Assembly (NCBI GenBank): GCA_019828565.1
Contig: JAHDYR010000066.1
Location: forward strand, 248,001-312,000
Direction of reading: 5' to 3'
DNA length: 64,000 bases
DNA from: Carpediemonas membranifera
Taxonomy: Eukaryota; Fornicata
In this document: positions 1 through 9,042 of the stretch, in pieces
Layout of the letters: each line of letters opens with the position of its first letter
How positions within the stretch are numbered: position 1 is the first letter of the stretch
Position numbers and translations under genes: made by a program
Notes under the pieces: model-generated
Told to the model about the DNA's origin: nothing
Database searches by the model: none
The model's input: only the letters and a program-made list of their open reading frames with translations

Positions 1-293
1 AAGAAATGAAGTTGCTCAGAGTGTACACCATATTGTCCTAGTTCCAATACTTTTTACCATTTTCTTCCAGCTGCTTTCGTTGGCGAGTTTCATTTTTTCT
101 TACCGTTACTTCCGCAGTATCTTGCAAGATTCAGGGGGAAATTCAAATTCACTTTTCCTTTGAGGGCAAAGCAGAATTGCGCAATAACGCATCAATGGGT
201 ATGAGAAGCATAGAATACGTATAAAACTCAGTGTAGTTGCTGCTCACAACTTTTTGGAGGAAACAGAGCAGCGGAAGCCCCAAACCAAAAATC
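1..293. other. Left edge, no gene seen
   Basis: No convincing coding region, RNA gene or repeat is seen before the first 36-nt element. The short open frames here are low-complexity or antisense to the next gene. Confidence 0.5.
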
Positions 294-329
294 TTTCACA
301 AACTCTTGTGAAACTTGTGAAATGTGAAA
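294..329 (+). repeat. 36-nt repeat element, copy 1
   Basis: Starts TTTCACA and ends GTGAAATGTGAAA, with an internal inverted repeat of TTTCACAA type. Near-identical copies lie at 2995-3030 (opposite strand) and 10606-10641 (same strand). This copy ends 25 nt before the start codon of the first gene, so a promoter or protein-binding role is likely but inferred. Confidence 0.75.
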
Positions 330-354
330 GTGACTTCAGCAAAAATTCCTGAGC

Positions 355-2903
355 ATGCACATTGTCATACAGACCTTCATTGGCACTGTCTACGACAATA
401 CTGGCCCTCCAAGGACTGCAGAGCGTATGAACTACATTCTCGCTCATACATACCTCTCCCTTGTTGGTATTGGCGGAAATACACAGGATCGAGGCCGCCA
501 GCGCCGAGAATTCCGTGAACTCATCTTGGAAATGGCTAACCAGGGCCTATTTGCGGACATGGAGGTCGATCCGAGATTTTTCGCCGACCCGCACGACTCT
601 CGACCCTTCTTGCGTGCAGTACGTTCCCATAGAGGAGTCGCCCCGACCTTCGATGTCTTCGTACGTGACCACGCGCGTATTGCTGTCACCCACGAACGCT
701 TGCGGAGACAGCACGAGGTCTCAACTGAGGAAACTGACAACTACAAGCAGATTTTGGAGCTTGTTTCTATCCTGATGTACATCAAGTCGGGTTGTAACGC
801 AACCCATGAGCTCTTTAAGCTCATCCGTAGTCTTTCTGCGCGACTTCATATGCCAATCATCTCCAGCAAGGCTGCTGATATCTTCGTGAAGCAGTTGCAG
901 GTCAATATCACCAAGATCAACGGCCTGGTTGCAGCGCTGACTAGACCAGAGGTTGCTTTCTTGGGTCATCTCGTCCCTGTGGAGTCTGTCACAGTCAACA
1001 CGACCTGGCGGTGGGGCAGAAATGGCACAAAGTCGAGACTCGAGTGCACCAATCGCCTAACGGTGGACGAGGGTGTCGATATCCAGCCCCTGACGGACGC
1101 GGAGAACGTCATTGACTTCAAGTGGGAGAAGCCAATGCTTGATCTTCACTACGAGACGAGCGATGAGGCCACAAGTCATCGCCCTGAGCTCAAGCAGACC
1201 CAGGGAGTCACCCTCGGCAAGCGGCTCAACAGCTCCACATGGGACAAGGTTGATCGAGTCTGGTTTGATGCCGTTCGTTACCTCAAGCAAGCTGTTCGCC
1301 ACCCGGAATGGCTCGAGTCGGACCAGCCCAACTACGTTCGATGCAAGAACGCCCTTGGCAACAGGGTTGGAGTCACGTTTAGCCCCATGAAGATCCTACT
1401 ATGGCTTGACGGGTGGAAAGGGGGTTCTGCTGCCTTCAAGCTCCGCATCTACGACCCCACAGGCTTCACATTCCCCAACAAGATTACTCCACCTTTCCGT
1501 ATAGTCGAGTATATGGGTAGCGAGGGTGATTTGTTGATGGAAGAGTCTCTTTCTCGCGTCGAGAAGGAGATTGAGCGCCTATACACGAGTCAGATACCCA
1601 TCAGAGACACTGGTGAGGTCACGATCTTCGACCATGTCATCGTCATGGGCGATCATGCCGCCCTCCGCCACATGCTGTCCAGAAAGTCGGGCCGGCCCAA
1701 CTATCCACACCCTTGCAACACGATTTACCACAAAAGTAAGGCGCTCCACCCGATAGCAGGCCGCCATCGTCTCACCATCAAGGACAACCTGGACGATAAG
1801 ACAGCATACCAGGCTGAAGTCGACGACCCGAACCGAGTTCAAGATGTACTTGCAATCTATGGCGATTTCACCAATGAACGCATGGTGTTCGAGAATTGTA
1901 GTGTCATCCCTCTTGAGAAGATCGTCATATGCCCTCCATTCATGCACGACTCGCACCGTTTACTCGAGCAGGTTGCCCATATCTGTGGTTCTTTCAAGAA
2001 GCATCCCACCACCCGCGGGTCCCGCGAGGAGATCATCCAGAATAAGCTCCTCAACCTCAAGCTTGGCCGTATGTCGTCCATGCGAAGCATCGATAGGACC
2101 GTAGGTTGTAACGAGCAGTCGTCCGCACGTGTAAGGATGGCTGCCACGACCAAGAGGACTACGTTGCTCTCCCTGAGTGCATTCAAGATATCATTCGGCT
2201 CATTGGCTACCTCCAGGCCATGTACTACTCGTCCGAACCTGTGACTGACGCGGCTGTCGCGTTTCACTTCATGGCTGCCGCAGTGGCCCACCTCATTCAC
2301 GTCACGATTGCGTTCATTCCTAACAAGGATAAGACTTCCATATCCCTGCTATCAAGCAGCGAAGCGAAGACGAAGGAGAAACCGTGCGCTGAGAACCTCT
2401 ACAGCATCAGCAGACTCACGACGCAGCCCCTGTGCCACAAGCATCTCAAGGTGCCGCTGTTCTATATCCTAGAGGAGTACTTTGAGCGAGAGTTCATCAA
2501 GAACCAGGAGGTAGCAGCCAAGTTGCACAGGAAGGCAGTCCTTGAGGGCATTTGCTTGATCGAGCAGACAACTCTCGCGTGTTCCTTCCTGACGGGCATG
2601 CGTTCTTTTGGTCGGCAGGACTACTCTGTCCCCCAGCTCCAGCGACTCAAGTGTGTGCGAGTTCACGACTGCTGTAAGGATGCGAAGCATTGGTTTGGTG
2701 TCCGCACACTGACCACCGTGACCTTCGAGCCAACTCGTGAGATGATCCAGACCTTTCAGGAGACTGTTGATGAAGTGTGGGAGTTTGTAGAAGAGCATAC
2801 GACGCTGACGTGGGGTGAGGAGGGCACGATGTCATGCAGTCTGGCGGACCATGGCATAGAGTTAGTTTGCTGCCTGTGTGGAGAGTGTAGCAGACAGAAT
2901 TGA
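355..2903 (+). CDS. Large protein of unknown function, possibly DDE-transposase-like, one intron
   Basis: I read this as one gene of two exons, 355-2068 and 2119-2903, giving about 832 residues. The 50-nt intron starts GTATGT and ends GAGCAG. Splicing moves the frame from the first open frame, whose last ~55 residues look out of frame, into the second, and gives a continuous helical protein. No family is certain. The middle region has an LLWLDGW stretch (about residues 350-356) and later a VIVMGDHAALRHML stretch followed by a PHPCNTIYH segment. This order (an early Asp in a strand, a later Gly-Asp-His before a Pro-Cys motif) resembles DDE-type transposase relatives seen in other eukaryotic mobile elements. 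That resemblance is from memory and weak. The 3' part is Cys/His-rich. The 36-nt repeat lies just upstream. Confidence 0.6.
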
Positions 2904-2964
2904 GGCATCCGCGTGATATAAAGTGATGTAAGATGGTTCCGTGATAAATTCATTCATTTTTCAT

Positions 2965-2996
2965 ATGTGCCACTTTTTTTTCATGAATGGCACATT
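2965..2996 (-). promoter_or_regulatory. 32-nt palindromic element, copy 1
   Basis: Arms TGTGCCA and TGGCACA surround a central T-rich tract. The block is the reverse complement of 7959-7990 with very few differences. It lies 34 nt before the start codon at 3031 and touches the second 36-nt repeat. It has the form of a binding site for a dimeric protein. Confidence 0.75.
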
Positions 2997-3030
2997 TCAC
3001 ATTTCGCAGGTTTCACAAAAGTTTGTGAAA
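2995..3030 (-). repeat. 36-nt repeat element, copy 2 (inverted)
   Basis: The reverse complement of this stretch matches the elements at 294 and 10606 at most positions. It ends directly at the ATG of the GNAT-like gene, so it forms the immediate 5' flank or leader of that gene. Confidence 0.75.
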
Positions 3031-3987
3031 ATGAACCAAACGGGGAAAGAATCTTGGACAGAGGATACTCTTGCAGCCCATAAGGCTTATATACAGTACG
3101 TAAGACTTTCTGATAAGTCAGACATCATCCCCAGTGTCCGTACGTTTTTTAAGCAGGACGTTGCCACGAGAGGAGTTGATGACATCGATCATCGCTTCTT
3201 CATGTTTGTTCACCCAGTGTTGCCCAGGTATTTACCCAGATTGGTTGCGATTCGTGACTGCAAGACTGATTCCATCATTTCGGCCTTGTTGCTCACGAAG
3301 GAGTCATACAACACCGAAGCTACTGATGAAACCCCTTCCGAGCTGCGCCAGGACTTATATGTTGTGGTTATTCGCACGGCATTCTATGCCAGGGGCAATG
3401 GTCTCGCCACGATTCTTCTTTCGGTTGCCTCTGCCGGACAGAGGATCCGCCTGCAGTGTGTAAGTTCTCTTGTGCCAGCCTACCAGCGTATGGGGATGTC
3501 CATCTCCAAGCAAAAGTCCACGATGGAGTACCTGGATGATGCGAAACTGGTGACCATGGAGGCAACATACGGCCCGAACAAGTGGACGAAGCTCGGTGAG
3601 AGTCTCGTTGCTTGCCATGGATATGCCATGAAGTCCTGGAGGGCTCCCCCGTCCGTCGACTACGGTACGGCTTTCACTTCTGTGGACCAGGTCCAGCCTC
3701 CCCCAAAGAGAACCCAAGCCACCCAACCCACCCTGCCCACCAAGCCCTCGGACAAGCTCAACCGCTACATTAAGCGTCTGAGGAAGAGTGTTACCCCGCA
3801 CCCGACGCGCAAGAAGCAACGTGAGATAATCATCGCCCTTTACGACAGCAACCGAAGGGATTTGGTCCAAAAGATCGTGGATAAGAGATCAAAGATGCGT
3901 AAGGATTACCAGAAAGAGAACTATTTCGAGGAAGAGTGGTACCATCTGCTGTCTGAGAAGGAAGATGAGGAAGAGAATGAAGATTAA
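3031..3987 (+). CDS. GNAT-like acetyltransferase domain protein
   Basis: Open frame of 318 residues from the ATG directly after the 36-nt element. The frame is also open upstream, but that part is the palindrome and repeat, so I start at 3031. The central part reads as a divergent GNAT fold: a strand DLYVVVIRTAF followed by ARGNGLATILL, matching the acetyl-CoA pyrophosphate loop pattern (R/Q-x-x-G-x-G/A), then a strand and AYQRMGM like the A-Y-x-x-x-G-F end motif. The C-terminal third is Pro- and Lys/Arg-rich and ends in an acidic tail. Substrate is unknown. It lies in the repeat-rich island with other unusual genes. Confidence 0.55.
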   Translation: MNQTGKESWTEDTLAAHKAYIQYVRLSDKSDIIPSVRTFFKQDVATRGVDDIDHRFFMFVHPVLPRYLPRLVAIRDCKTDSIISALLLTKESYNTEATDETPSELRQDLYVVVIRTAFYARGNGLATILLSVASAGQRIRLQCVSSLVPAYQRMGMSISKQKSTMEYLDDAKLVTMEATYGPNKWTKLGESLVACHGYAMKSWRAPPSVDYGTAFTSVDQVQPPPKRTQATQPTLPTKPSDKLNRYIKRLRKSVTPHPTRKKQREIIIALYDSNRRDLVQKIVDKRSKMRKDYQKENYFEEEWYHLLSEKEDEEENED

Positions 3988-4007
3988 ATGAAGAAGCAGT
4001 CGATTTA

Positions 4008-4694
4008 TTACTCATTTGAGTTGACGTTAGCTGCGTGGAAGAGCAGGAGGCTCGCGTAAACGGGTATACGCAGAACATCACGAGCCTCTGCAGCGGCACG
4101 GGCAGCGTTCCTCTTCTCAATCACAGCGGCGAGGTCCTTGAAGGTCTTCGAGTGCTTCTTGAGGACAAGCTGCGGACGCTCGAAGATGAGCTTAGAGTCC
4201 TTGCGGCACACACTCTCCAGAAGGACCTCTCTGACCTTGTCGACAGAGATACCAAGCCTCTGGGCGACGAAGGCGTAAGCGCGGGGGCGGACCGACTGAG
4301 GGATGCCGTGGAACAGCTCGCGGTACTCACGGACAGTTGCCAAGAGAGGGCTGCCATGGTCGACCTCATCTCCTTCGGCGTCCAGGCTGATGAGGGCCCT
4401 GAAGCGCTTCTCCTTGGCCTCAGAAGACTCGCCCTTGTACTGCGCCATGATCTGCTCAATGCTATCGAGAGAACGGAACTCCGCTTCATCCCTAAGATCC
4501 TCCGGAACGAATGTGGGGAGGTCATTGGGGCGTCTGTCAACCACCTCATTGCAAATGCGGTTTCCGGTGGCGACATCGGCAGCGGAGATGCTTCCAGCAG
4601 CGTGCTCCTTCTCTAAGTAAGTAGAAATCATTTCCACAGCGTTTAGACGCTTTCTGCCCTTGCTCTTAGCAGTATTACTCCGTTTCGGAGGCAT
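4008..4694 (-). CDS. Helical protein of unknown function
   Basis: 228-residue open frame on the minus strand. It starts with a basic, nuclear-signal-like segment (PPKRSNTAKSKGRKR), is predicted largely helical by eye, and has no motif I recognise. It converges on the GNAT-like gene with only about 20 nt between the stops. The antisense frames here are shadows. Function not assigned. Confidence 0.5.
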   Translation of the reverse strand: MPPKRSNTAKSKGRKRLNAVEMISTYLEKEHAAGSISAADVATGNRICNEVVDRRPNDLPTFVPEDLRDEAEFRSLDSIEQIMAQYKGESSEAKEKRFRALISLDAEGDEVDHGSPLLATVREYRELFHGIPQSVRPRAYAFVAQRLGISVDKVREVLLESVCRKDSKLIFERPQLVLKKHSKTFKDLAAVIEKRNAARAAAEARDVLRIPVYASLLLFHAANVNSNE

Positions 4695-5223
4695 AACGTT
4701 TCTTCAAGGTGCACTTTATGCTCGCAACGAAATTAGAAAACCAAACGAAGAAAGGAGAAGAGTATCGATCCTCAAACGCTGGCAAGCATGTGTATATCAC
4801 TAAAACAACATCATGAGAGCTCTGTGGCCTCGAATGGCCTGTAATAGAACCTAAACAACATCAACAATTGTAACTCGTCGAGGAAGCGTTGAGATGAACT
4901 ATAAACGCGGGAATGGATCAAACAATGGATTTAAGAGTGGCATACAAGGCCAGAATACCGCAATTATCGTCCGTTGATCCACGTGACCTCCATCTTGGTC
5001 GGTATCCAGAGAAAGCCCTTCAGACGCTCGCAACACAACATTTAGAAGACTTATCGTGAATGGCTCCTTCCATGATGGACCTTCACCTGGACATGCCATC
5101 TCTGACATGTCCAATGGTCTCCATTGAGCTCGCATTCATCCCTCTGAGCATCCGCCCCATGGTCCAATCAGATGCCCAATCAAAATTCTGCACCGAAGTG
5201 CCCCGAGGACCTCCTCTGAGTTC
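4695..5223. other. Spacer with no gene seen
   Basis: About 530 nt between the divergent genes at 4694 and 5394. The one longish minus-strand frame has no recognisable features. The right end leads into the palindrome cluster. Confidence 0.45.
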
Positions 5224-5389
5224 ATAAGGCTCTCAGAGCCTTATACACCAATTCGAAATCGTGTATAAGGCTCTCAGAGCCTAATGAATCTCCCGCGCGC
5301 CGTTGCCTACTGATACTGGTCATTTTTCCGCATGGTTTATTAGGCTCTCAGAGCCTTATGAATTTTTCATTAGGTCCTGAGAGCCTTAT
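5224..5389 (+). promoter_or_regulatory. Cluster of four 21-nt palindromes upstream of the OTU gene
   Basis: Four copies of a palindrome centred on AAGGCTCTCAGAGCCTT occur at 5224-5244, 5265-5285, 5339-5359 and 5369-5389. The fourth has a slightly altered left arm. The first two are also joined by a TTATACAC/GTGTATAA inverted repeat. The last ends 4 nt before the chosen ATG at 5394. They look like operator-type sites for a dimeric DNA-binding protein; that role is inferred. Confidence 0.8.
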
Positions 5390-5393
5390 AATC

Positions 5394-6768
5394 ATGCAAT
5401 CGGTTTTCGACTTCTACATGCTCTTGAAGCGTTCGAAAACGTTTGGTAAGCAGTTCTTTATCTTCTATGACAGCGCTGAGATCAGTCAGGCCTCATCAAA
5501 CGCGCAGGAGATGATCAAGTGCTCACTTCTTCGTAAGTTCCTTCTGCCCGATGACAAGATCCTCACCGCCCTTCTTCGTGATCGTAAGTACTTTCCCCAT
5601 ACCTTTTTACACAGATATTGGCTGGAAAACGCTTCGCAAGCTCTTCAGGTCGCCTCACCTTATCCTGCACCTAAGAGAAACTGCCGAGGCTCAGCTTGAG
5701 CTGATCACGACATCGGCTGAGCTGAAGAAGGTCATGGGAGATCATGCCTACGACAGCCTTGTCCAGAAGGTCCGCCGAGAAGTGTCTTCGGATCACGAGC
5801 ACGACGTTGGAGGTAAGTACTCCAAATAACTCCTGCTTATTCAGTCCTTTCGCTGCTCCGTGAGCGCATAATGCGCAAGGTGAAGCCAGGAAGGTCGGGG
5901 GTCGTCCGTTCGTTCAAGAACAACGCCGAGCCTGAGCTGTCGGACCCGGTCGACGTGCAGTTCGACCGGATAAGGCACCTGGACGCGCTTCTGATGGACT
6001 CTCCCGTCCACAGAAGTACCCTGAAGTGGCACATCGCGCCTCCTGCGCCGCCATCTTGCCGTGGAACACAACGGTGCGATCCGTGATTTGAAGAGGGAGC
6101 TTTGGCGAGCCCGGGCCAAGATTGAAAAGCTCGAGACGGAGAAGCTTGTGCCCTTGAAGAAGGAGGCTGAGGTCATAGACCTGGATCGGGAGGCTTTGGT
6201 GGCCGCAGACCCCAAAGATGACGTCCAGACCATCATGGAGAAGACCGCTAAGAAGTTTAAGAACGATACAAGCTCTCTGAAGCGGTCTGAGGTGCCTGGG
6301 GATGGCTCATGCATTCTCAGCGCCATGCATCTCATCAGGACTGGGTCCCAGCCTACTGTTGGTGAGAAGCTTCAGCTGTACGAGGACATCCGATCCTTCT
6401 GTGAGGGCAAGGGGTTCGAGGGCGACCCGTTCTCTGAGATGCCTGGCTCCCCTTTCCCCTGGGCAGACCATGAGGCCATCCAGGCCAGTGTAGAGCTGAG
6501 TCACACTCCGGTAATCATCACCCAGATCGACGAGGACCTTACCTGCCTCTGGGTCCACAAAGGTTGGGAAGATTCAGAGTTCTTGCCCATCCAGGATGCG
6601 ACGCTGGACAAGATCTTAGGTCTTTGTGAGAGCATGAAGCTCACTCAGTTCATCGTCATCGAGAATCGTCATGCCTGTGTCTACAGTCTTCCGGACCGCA
6701 AGCGCAAGGCAGCTGCCGCAGAGCCCGAGAAGCGTGCTACTCGTCCGGAGGATGTCACCCGCTCATAA
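5394..6768 (+). CDS. OTU-type cysteine protease domain protein, multi-exon
   Basis: Exons 5394-5583, 5615-5812 and 5845 onward are joined by two clear introns of 31 and 32 nt (GTAAGT...ACACAG and GTAAGT...TTCAG). The third exon frame must shift by one base somewhere near 5990-6045 to enter the last open frame (from about 6040 to 6768). I could not place a further intron, so a frameshift or an unseen splice is possible. The last part has a coiled coil (LKRELWRARAKIEKLE) and then VPGDGSCILSAMH, the OTU catalytic Asp-Gly-x-Cys block (Cys codon at 6310-6312). NRHACVYSL near 6664-6690 supplies the likely catalytic His. OTU proteases cleave ubiquitin chains; here the substrate is unknown. The palindrome cluster sits directly upstream. 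Confidence 0.65.
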
Positions 6769-6798
6769 ATGATTGATTGAATTGATATCTCTTCAAGT

Positions 6799-7800
6799 TT
6801 ATTCACTCTTGCCTTGAGTCATGCGCGCAGTGTGGAAGCGCTTACGGGCGGGGTTGGACTTGGTCTTCCGCTTGCGGGGCTGCGGCTTGACCTGCAGTAT
6901 TTTGAACTGCTCCACCTTTCGAGCGAGGTAGTGAGGGTCATCTATGGCGAGACTCTTGAAGCGAGCAACCGGGTGCTCCTCTTCATCGGCCTCAAAGTAG
7001 GTCTCGCCATAATCGATGCGCAAGAACTCGCCGCGAACGATGTTGGCAGTGGCCCTGACCGATATCACTGGCAGGCCATCCACCAAGACGTCCACGAACT
7101 CACAGTTGACATCGTCAGGGCTGTGGTTAATCAGGTGGACACCCGCTGCGGCCGACATGGCATCGACGGCGACCTGACTGTCAGCGAATGACATGCTGTG
7201 TAATGGTAATGGAATATGCGAAACAAACACCATCTGGCCGTTGTTGCTGGCCGTCTCAGCATCGGGAATCAGCTTCCCGAAGTATATGCCGAGACATGTG
7301 CCAGCTGAGATATCCTCAGTGGCAATCATGCCTCGGCCGACGCTCTGCGTCCGATTGAGGAGCCGGATGGTCGGGCTCCTGGGTCAGACGGGGGTCGCAA
7401 CGGGTCTCGGATGAGATCCAGGCCGGAGCAGGAATGGCCTGAAGGCTTATCTCATCCGAAATCAGCCGCTTGACGTCCTGCAGGTCTGAACCCGGGTAAA
7501 CATGCGTCCACCTAGGGTGGACGTGCATGACGGACCCCTCGACGGAGTCCTCCTCGGCTTCAGACGAGCTGGATGAATGGGAAGGCGACTCGGGAGGCGG
7601 AGGAGGAGAGAATCTTGCTCCTTACCATCCTCGGGCGACTCGGGAGGCGGAGGAGGAGGTGATGCTGCCGTTACAGTCGTTTCCGCAGGACGTTGATCCT
7701 GCGGAGAAGCAGATGACTCAAAAGTCTTGTTGGGTGGATTTTGAGTCCTTCTCTTACCTACCGGTTGCTGCTTCCTTGCGGGCATCTTTCTTCTCGCCAT
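6799..7800 (-). CDS. SET-domain methyltransferase-like protein, exon structure partly unresolved
   Basis: The C-terminal 176 residues (6799-7329) are a compact SET domain: GMIATEDISAGT at its start, INHSPDDVNCEF (the N-H-S block), then GEFLRIDYGETYF (the D-Y-G-E-x-Y end). Only the core is present, with no clear post-SET cysteines. The frame GRGMIATEDI extends upstream beyond 7329, and Pro/Ser-rich and Lys-rich frames continue to a likely start at 7800 (MARRKMPARK). At least one junction there is unresolved. A 25-nt direct repeat at 7584-7608 and 7634-7658 sits at the place where the frame changes. SET domains methylate lysines; the target is unknown. Confidence 0.6.
7584..7658. repeat. 25-nt direct repeat 50 bp apart inside the SET gene
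   Basis: Two identical copies, 7584-7608 and 7634-7658, each starting GGCGACTCGGGAGGCGG. The 50-bp period is not a multiple of three, so a tandem duplication could have broken the reading frame. Confidence 0.8.
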
Positions 7801-7958
7801 ATCTTCGTTCTCTTTTTTTTCTCGCAACTCCCGATCCGAAGAACAGGCGCATCGCTGATCAGATCCGAACAATACTGCAGTAGCATGCATAAATAGTGTA
7901 GCAATGAAGGTATACCTCTTTACTTGGATCAAAAGCTTGTCCTTTGCTTCAAATCAAA

Positions 7959-7990
7959 ATGTGCCATTCATGAAAAAAAAATGGCACATT
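7959..7990 (+). promoter_or_regulatory. 32-nt palindromic element, copy 2
   Basis: Perfect 11-nt arms AATGTGCCATT and AATGGCACATT flank a 10-nt centre. It lies between the divergent SET and CHAT-like genes and ends 4 nt before the ATG at 7995. The same block, inverted, is found at 2965-2996. Confidence 0.8.
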
Positions 7991-7994
7991 GCAA

Positions 7995-8999
7995 ATGGAC
8001 GAGAAATACGGAGAATTCGGCACGCGACGCATCAGTAAGGACCAAGAAGTCTTTGAATGTGTCTGTGGTAAGGTTCAGCTCAGGCGTGGACATCGCGGGA
8101 TCGGTTTCAAGTCTTCTTCCTCTCACGAGTGTCCTTTTACAACAGAGAAGTTGATTAACCGACGGGTGCTAATCACCATCGAGCCGCTGCATGGTTTCGA
8201 GACCCCGACTCAGCCCTACCCCGTCTTCCGCGTGGAAAGTCTTGCCAACTCATCTGGCTATCATTTCAAGCTCAAGACGGCTCTAGAGCTCGTTGATGAT
8301 GAGTGGCTGACTGCCGTTGCCCGCACCTTTAAGTCTACGTCCCATCTGGCCGAGGTACTTGAGGAGTTGGCGTCGCAGTACTCTAACTTCGACACTTACT
8401 GGGTGATATCGGGTCATTCTGATACAGAAACGTCGCGTATGATCATTGATACGTCTACGAACGAGTTTCTGTATCACCATGATCTGGTCCAGCTCATCCT
8501 CAGGTCATTCGAGAGCCCTTCCTTGGTGAGATCGACGCGTGTGCGTCTGATTTACTTTGCCACCTGCTCCGGACTCGACAGATCTGAGGAGTCTCAGCTG
8601 TGCAGTGCTATTTCGACAGCCAAGTACAAGAACACATGCATTATCCTCACTCCTGAGAAGGTTCTGGCGCATGAGCTTGTTCTCCAGGACGCCTATTGGC
8701 TCTACCGCGTGACATGCCTCGACAATCCTCTTTTCTTTCTGACGAAGTACTTCTCTGGCTATCGTTTCGCGCCTGGCTCAGCAGGAAGACGGATTATAGC
8801 CAATGGTTCCTTGTCATTTCCCAACGAGGCCAGGGTCATCATGTCTGAGACTAGCTATGCCCGGCCCATTCCTCTTCCTGAAATGCAAGACATCGTTTCT
8901 GATGTCAACGAGTATGACCCGTTAAGAACCGACCAGAGAAGACTTATGAATGATCGATACATAAGCATGATGACCCGTGCGCTTGAGAGAGACGTGTAG
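7995..8999 (+). CDS. CHAT/caspase-like (clan CD) protease
   Basis: 334 residues from the first ATG after the palindrome. An N-terminal Cys/His cluster (FECVCGK ... HECPF, residues ~21-48) could bind zinc. The middle has YWVISGHSD (His about 141) and then RLIYFATCSGL (Cys about 191). This His and Cys at the ends of two hydrophobic strands is the catalytic arrangement of caspase, metacaspase and CHAT proteases. Between them lies a short segment like the one that carries substrate-side residues in CHAT domains. Partner and substrate are unknown. It is divergent from the SET gene and shares the palindrome with it. Confidence 0.6.
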   Translation: MDEKYGEFGTRRISKDQEVFECVCGKVQLRRGHRGIGFKSSSSHECPFTTEKLINRRVLITIEPLHGFETPTQPYPVFRVESLANSSGYHFKLKTALELVDDEWLTAVARTFKSTSHLAEVLEELASQYSNFDTYWVISGHSDTETSRMIIDTSTNEFLYHHDLVQLILRSFESPSLVRSTRVRLIYFATCSGLDRSEESQLCSAISTAKYKNTCIILTPEKVLAHELVLQDAYWLYRVTCLDNPLFFLTKYFSGYRFAPGSAGRRIIANGSLSFPNEARVIMSETSYARPIPLPEMQDIVSDVNEYDPLRTDQRRLMNDRYISMMTRALERDV

Positions 9000-9042
9000 T
9001 AAACAGATATATATACAATTTATGATCATCTCTCACTAAACA

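Noticed and set aside
5224-5389. CRISPR-like array
   Set aside because: Spacing between repeats is irregular (10-53 nt), repeats are palindromic operator-like units, and the setting is eukaryotic with no Cas genes.
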